DNA of 64,000 nt from Prinia subflava (Eukaryota > Chordata > Aves > Passeriformes > Cisticolidae), in NCBI RefSeq assembly GCF_021018805.1, contig NC_086247.1, positions 89,512,140-89,576,139 on the forward strand, given 5' to 3'. The notes below the pieces were generated by a model, which was not told the DNA's origin, ran no database searches, and was given only the letters and a program-made list of their open reading frames with translations. This document shows positions 61,276 to 64,000 of this stretch, piece by piece. The position numbers and the translations under genes were made by a program. Position 1 is the stretch's first letter; every line of letters starts with the position of its first letter.

Positions 61276-61562
61276 CTGAACAGTGAACCAGCAGCAAGTT
61301 TAAACACAGTTCTTCAAACTAACTTTTAATCTTTAAGGTTTGTGTGTTCCATTAAGCATCTCAACCAGACCGAGAGTTCTGTCTGACAGAGATGTTAACA
61401 CAGTTCAATTCTGAATTAACAAGTAATACATACCATGAACCTGGAATGTTTCCCGTGTTAAAGACAGCAAACATCACAGCTGGACAAAACCTGAAGTTTC
61501 TCCCTCTCCCTGCTGAACTATTTTCCCATTTAACCTCAACTAATTTTAAAATATGAAGTAGT

Positions 61563-61722
61563 TTCATAAAATCATAGAATCATGGCTAGCTTCCACTGGC
61601 CCAGGTGGCTCCAAATCCCATCCAGCCTGGCCTTGAACACTTCCAGGGGTGGGGCATCCACAGCTTCTCTGGGTAACCTGTTCCACTGCCTCATCACCCT
61701 CACAGTAAAGAATTTTTCTGGT
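61563..61722 (-). mobile_element. CR1 LINE fragment, 3' end
   Basis: On the - strand it reads ggtgatgaggcagtggaaca, then ggatgccccacccctggaag, then ggctggatgggatttggagc, and ends atgattctatgatttt. It is a 5'-truncated CR1 tail. Confidence 0.85.
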
Positions 61723-64000
61723 GTATATAACAGAAATTTCCACTCTTTCGGTCCCAGAAGTTAGTGTGGAGTGAATCTTTAATACAAGCAAGCTGAGATG
61801 AATTGCCAGAGTGATTATCAAATAGTGACCCATACAATATTTGCCAGTTATGTAAGGTGCAGGCACTCACTTTGTTGCTATGGTTTTAATTACACTGGCA
61901 TGTTTTGTAACATAGACCTTGATGAAATCAATATGGATAAATGTTTAGGGAAGTAGAGCAAGTTGTAGTATGATTAGGAAGGAAGAAAGAAGGGAAGATA
62001 GACAAGTGTATAGAGGAAAACATTGGCTTAAACCATCTATTCATTCCTAATAGAAAAACCATTTTTGAAAAGTGACAATAAATGTAACAAGCTTCTTTCC
62101 CTATAATATTTCACTTCTTTTTCATGAATTACAGTCTATTTAAGTTTTTTTATTTCAATGTTTACCACAAACCCTTCAGGATCAAGGAGTATCTTCCTTT
62201 TTTTTTTTCTTTTTTCTTTTTTTTCTTTTTTTTGTCTCTGTGGCCACAGGTTTTGAAGGCCAGATCAGATCTTAAAGTATAGTTACAAGATCTCGAGACT
62301 TCATATAACGCTGCTATTCACATCTAAATTTTAGGCTCACCAGGAGCAGCATTACACAGACATAAGCATAGAACTCACTATGAGATTATTCTGGATATTC
62401 AAAGTGAAACAGAATCACTGACAGCAGAAAGCAGGGACTAACAGGTAACAATGTTATGTTTCCTCATGCCCAGATTTTTCAGTTCTTAGTTTTTCAGTCT
62501 TCTGCTCAAAAAAACCCCCAAACCAACCAAGCCACAACTGACCCACAAATTCTTTAGGTGTTCAGATTTTTCTATTCTGGGATGCATACGACAGAGGTGC
62601 TGTGACAACAGGACTTGCCAGTAGTGAGACACTTACAGCTTAGGCTTTTGATGACAGAGGGTCTTGTTTCATTGCTGTGTCAGATTGCCACACAGGGCAG
62701 TATTTATAGTCTTCTGCAGCACCGATTTCTTGTTACTTTGCTTTCTCTTGTGGGTGGGCAGCTCACTGTACCAGCTGATGAAAGTAAGCAGTTGAATGCC
62801 TTGGCAGTTAAATATCCTCTTCCCTAGAAATGAGATTTAGACAAGAGGAAATGTTTTGAACTAGATCAAAAGGAGGTAAGCTCCTAAAAGCTGGTATCAT
62901 AATAGTTGAGGTTTAAGGGGAATCTGAAATCCCACCTTAAGCTCTTCAAGTGTAGGTAATGCTGAAAAACCTGCTCAGTCACTCCTGAGTGGGAAATCTT
63001 TCATGGTCAATGGGAGCTAATTGAACACTGGTGTGCTGTAAATCTGCAGAGCTACAGACCTTGTAGCTTTGCTCGGTTTGGATACACCTTCCAGCATCTC
63101 ATTTTCAAGGGTTTTAAACCATTTTTAAAACCAAGGAACCGACGAAGCACTGAAGTTCAGTTCTTTCCTTTGCTCAGGGGATAACTGATCACATCTCCTG
63201 CATCATGCTGAAATGTTCTAATAATAGGAGCTCTTCTAAAGAGTCCTTGGATGAGAGTTGTTGGGCATTAATCAGCAACAAGCTCTTGTCATTGCAAAGT
63301 GGCTAATTATTGTTGGGTCCAGCAGCTACAATCCATGCTATTTAGACATTTGTATCGAGTATTTCTGTTCATGTACAGAGTGAAATTAAATGCAAATGAT
63401 GATTAAAGAAATTCTTATCACTGAAACCATACAGTCACCAAAGAGTGAGAACCTTCCGCCTTTTTGGGGCAAACAGCCAGATACAGAACATGAAACTTGA
63501 GCCAAAAAACATGTGTATGCATTTACATAAATATAATGTAAAACGTTATACATTTAGTGTGGAAAATGGTACAACTTTCTCCCAAATTAATTCAGCCTTT
63601 CACTTTGGAACTGATCTGTCTCATCCATCTAAGGAACTTGAAGGAGAGATTGGGTCTAAAGCCATACACAGTTGACTGAGGCAACTTCTTTCTAATAGAT
63701 GCAACTTCAAGTGGAATAGAGAGAAAACAGAATCCTGATGGCTACAGTTGATAAAAAGGTCATAGCAAATCAGCTGGAGAAAAAAAAGAAGACACTTCTC
63801 CACTTTTATCCTAGGGTACACAGGTTTTTTGTGTGCTTGCCTGTTTTATTAGTACTGTTGTGTTTAAGGGTTGTGCTTAAACACCTTTGTTTGCCTTTTA
63901 CCTTGGCCTTGTTTGAAGGAAGAGTAACAACAGAACACCTTTACTCAGGACTGTGGCACTGGGAAGCCCTACCCGTTGCCTAACTCCTTTCTCTGCCACA
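61723..64000. other. intergenic region right of FAM8A1
   Basis: AT-rich, with a T-rich tract at about 62192-62235. No open frame longer than about 80 codons and none with family resemblance. By synteny the next gene (CAP2) should lie beyond the window. Confidence 0.6.

Overview
This is vertebrate, and almost certainly bird, nuclear DNA. The dispersed repeats are mostly CR1 LINE fragments, plus two LTRs of avian endogenous-retrovirus type. Introns are short compared with mammals, and the gene order KIF13A-NUP153-FAM8A1 matches the 6p22.3 synteny block of human. There are no bacterial-type operons, rRNA genes, tRNA genes or CRISPR arrays that I can support.

Layout. (1) 221-1235, + strand: the last two coding exons and 3' UTR of a gene that ends upstream of NUP153. 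It is probably KIF13A, by position and orientation. (2) 1236-5934: intergenic, no gene seen. (3) 5935-7400: a CR1 fragment running into the CpG-island promoter of NUP153. (4) 6900-47901, + strand: the complete coding region of nucleoporin NUP153. I reconstructed 22 exons, all with GT/AG borders and matching phases, giving 4362 nt and 1453 residues; the 3' UTR runs to a poly(A) signal at 48937-48942. Intron 1 is 14.6 kb and holds most of the CR1 DNA, including a 21-bp degenerate minisatellite lying between two CR1 3' ends. (5) 48960-52080: the gap between two convergent genes, with a 20-bp tandem repeat and a CR1 fragment. (6) 60483-52081, - strand: the complete coding region of FAM8A1, five exons, 341 residues, with a CpG-island promoter near 60.5 kb and an ERVL-like LTR in intron 1. 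(7) 60900-64000: two CR1 3' ends in the - orientation, then sequence with no recognisable gene.

The genes are ordinary single-copy housekeeping or trafficking genes. NUP153 is the FG nucleoporin of the nuclear basket. FAM8A1 is an ER-membrane RDD protein of the HRD1 ERAD complex. KIF13A is a kinesin-3 motor. They are neighbours by conserved synteny, not by shared pathway.

I did not find an undescribed gene system. The most notable signals are a NUP153 first zinc finger that lacks its canonical first cysteine, the CR1-bounded 21-bp minisatellite in intron 1, a solo class II LTR with a nearly intact 6-bp target duplication in intron 18, a 21-bp repeat just after the NUP153 stop codon, and a NAGNAG acceptor at exon 14.
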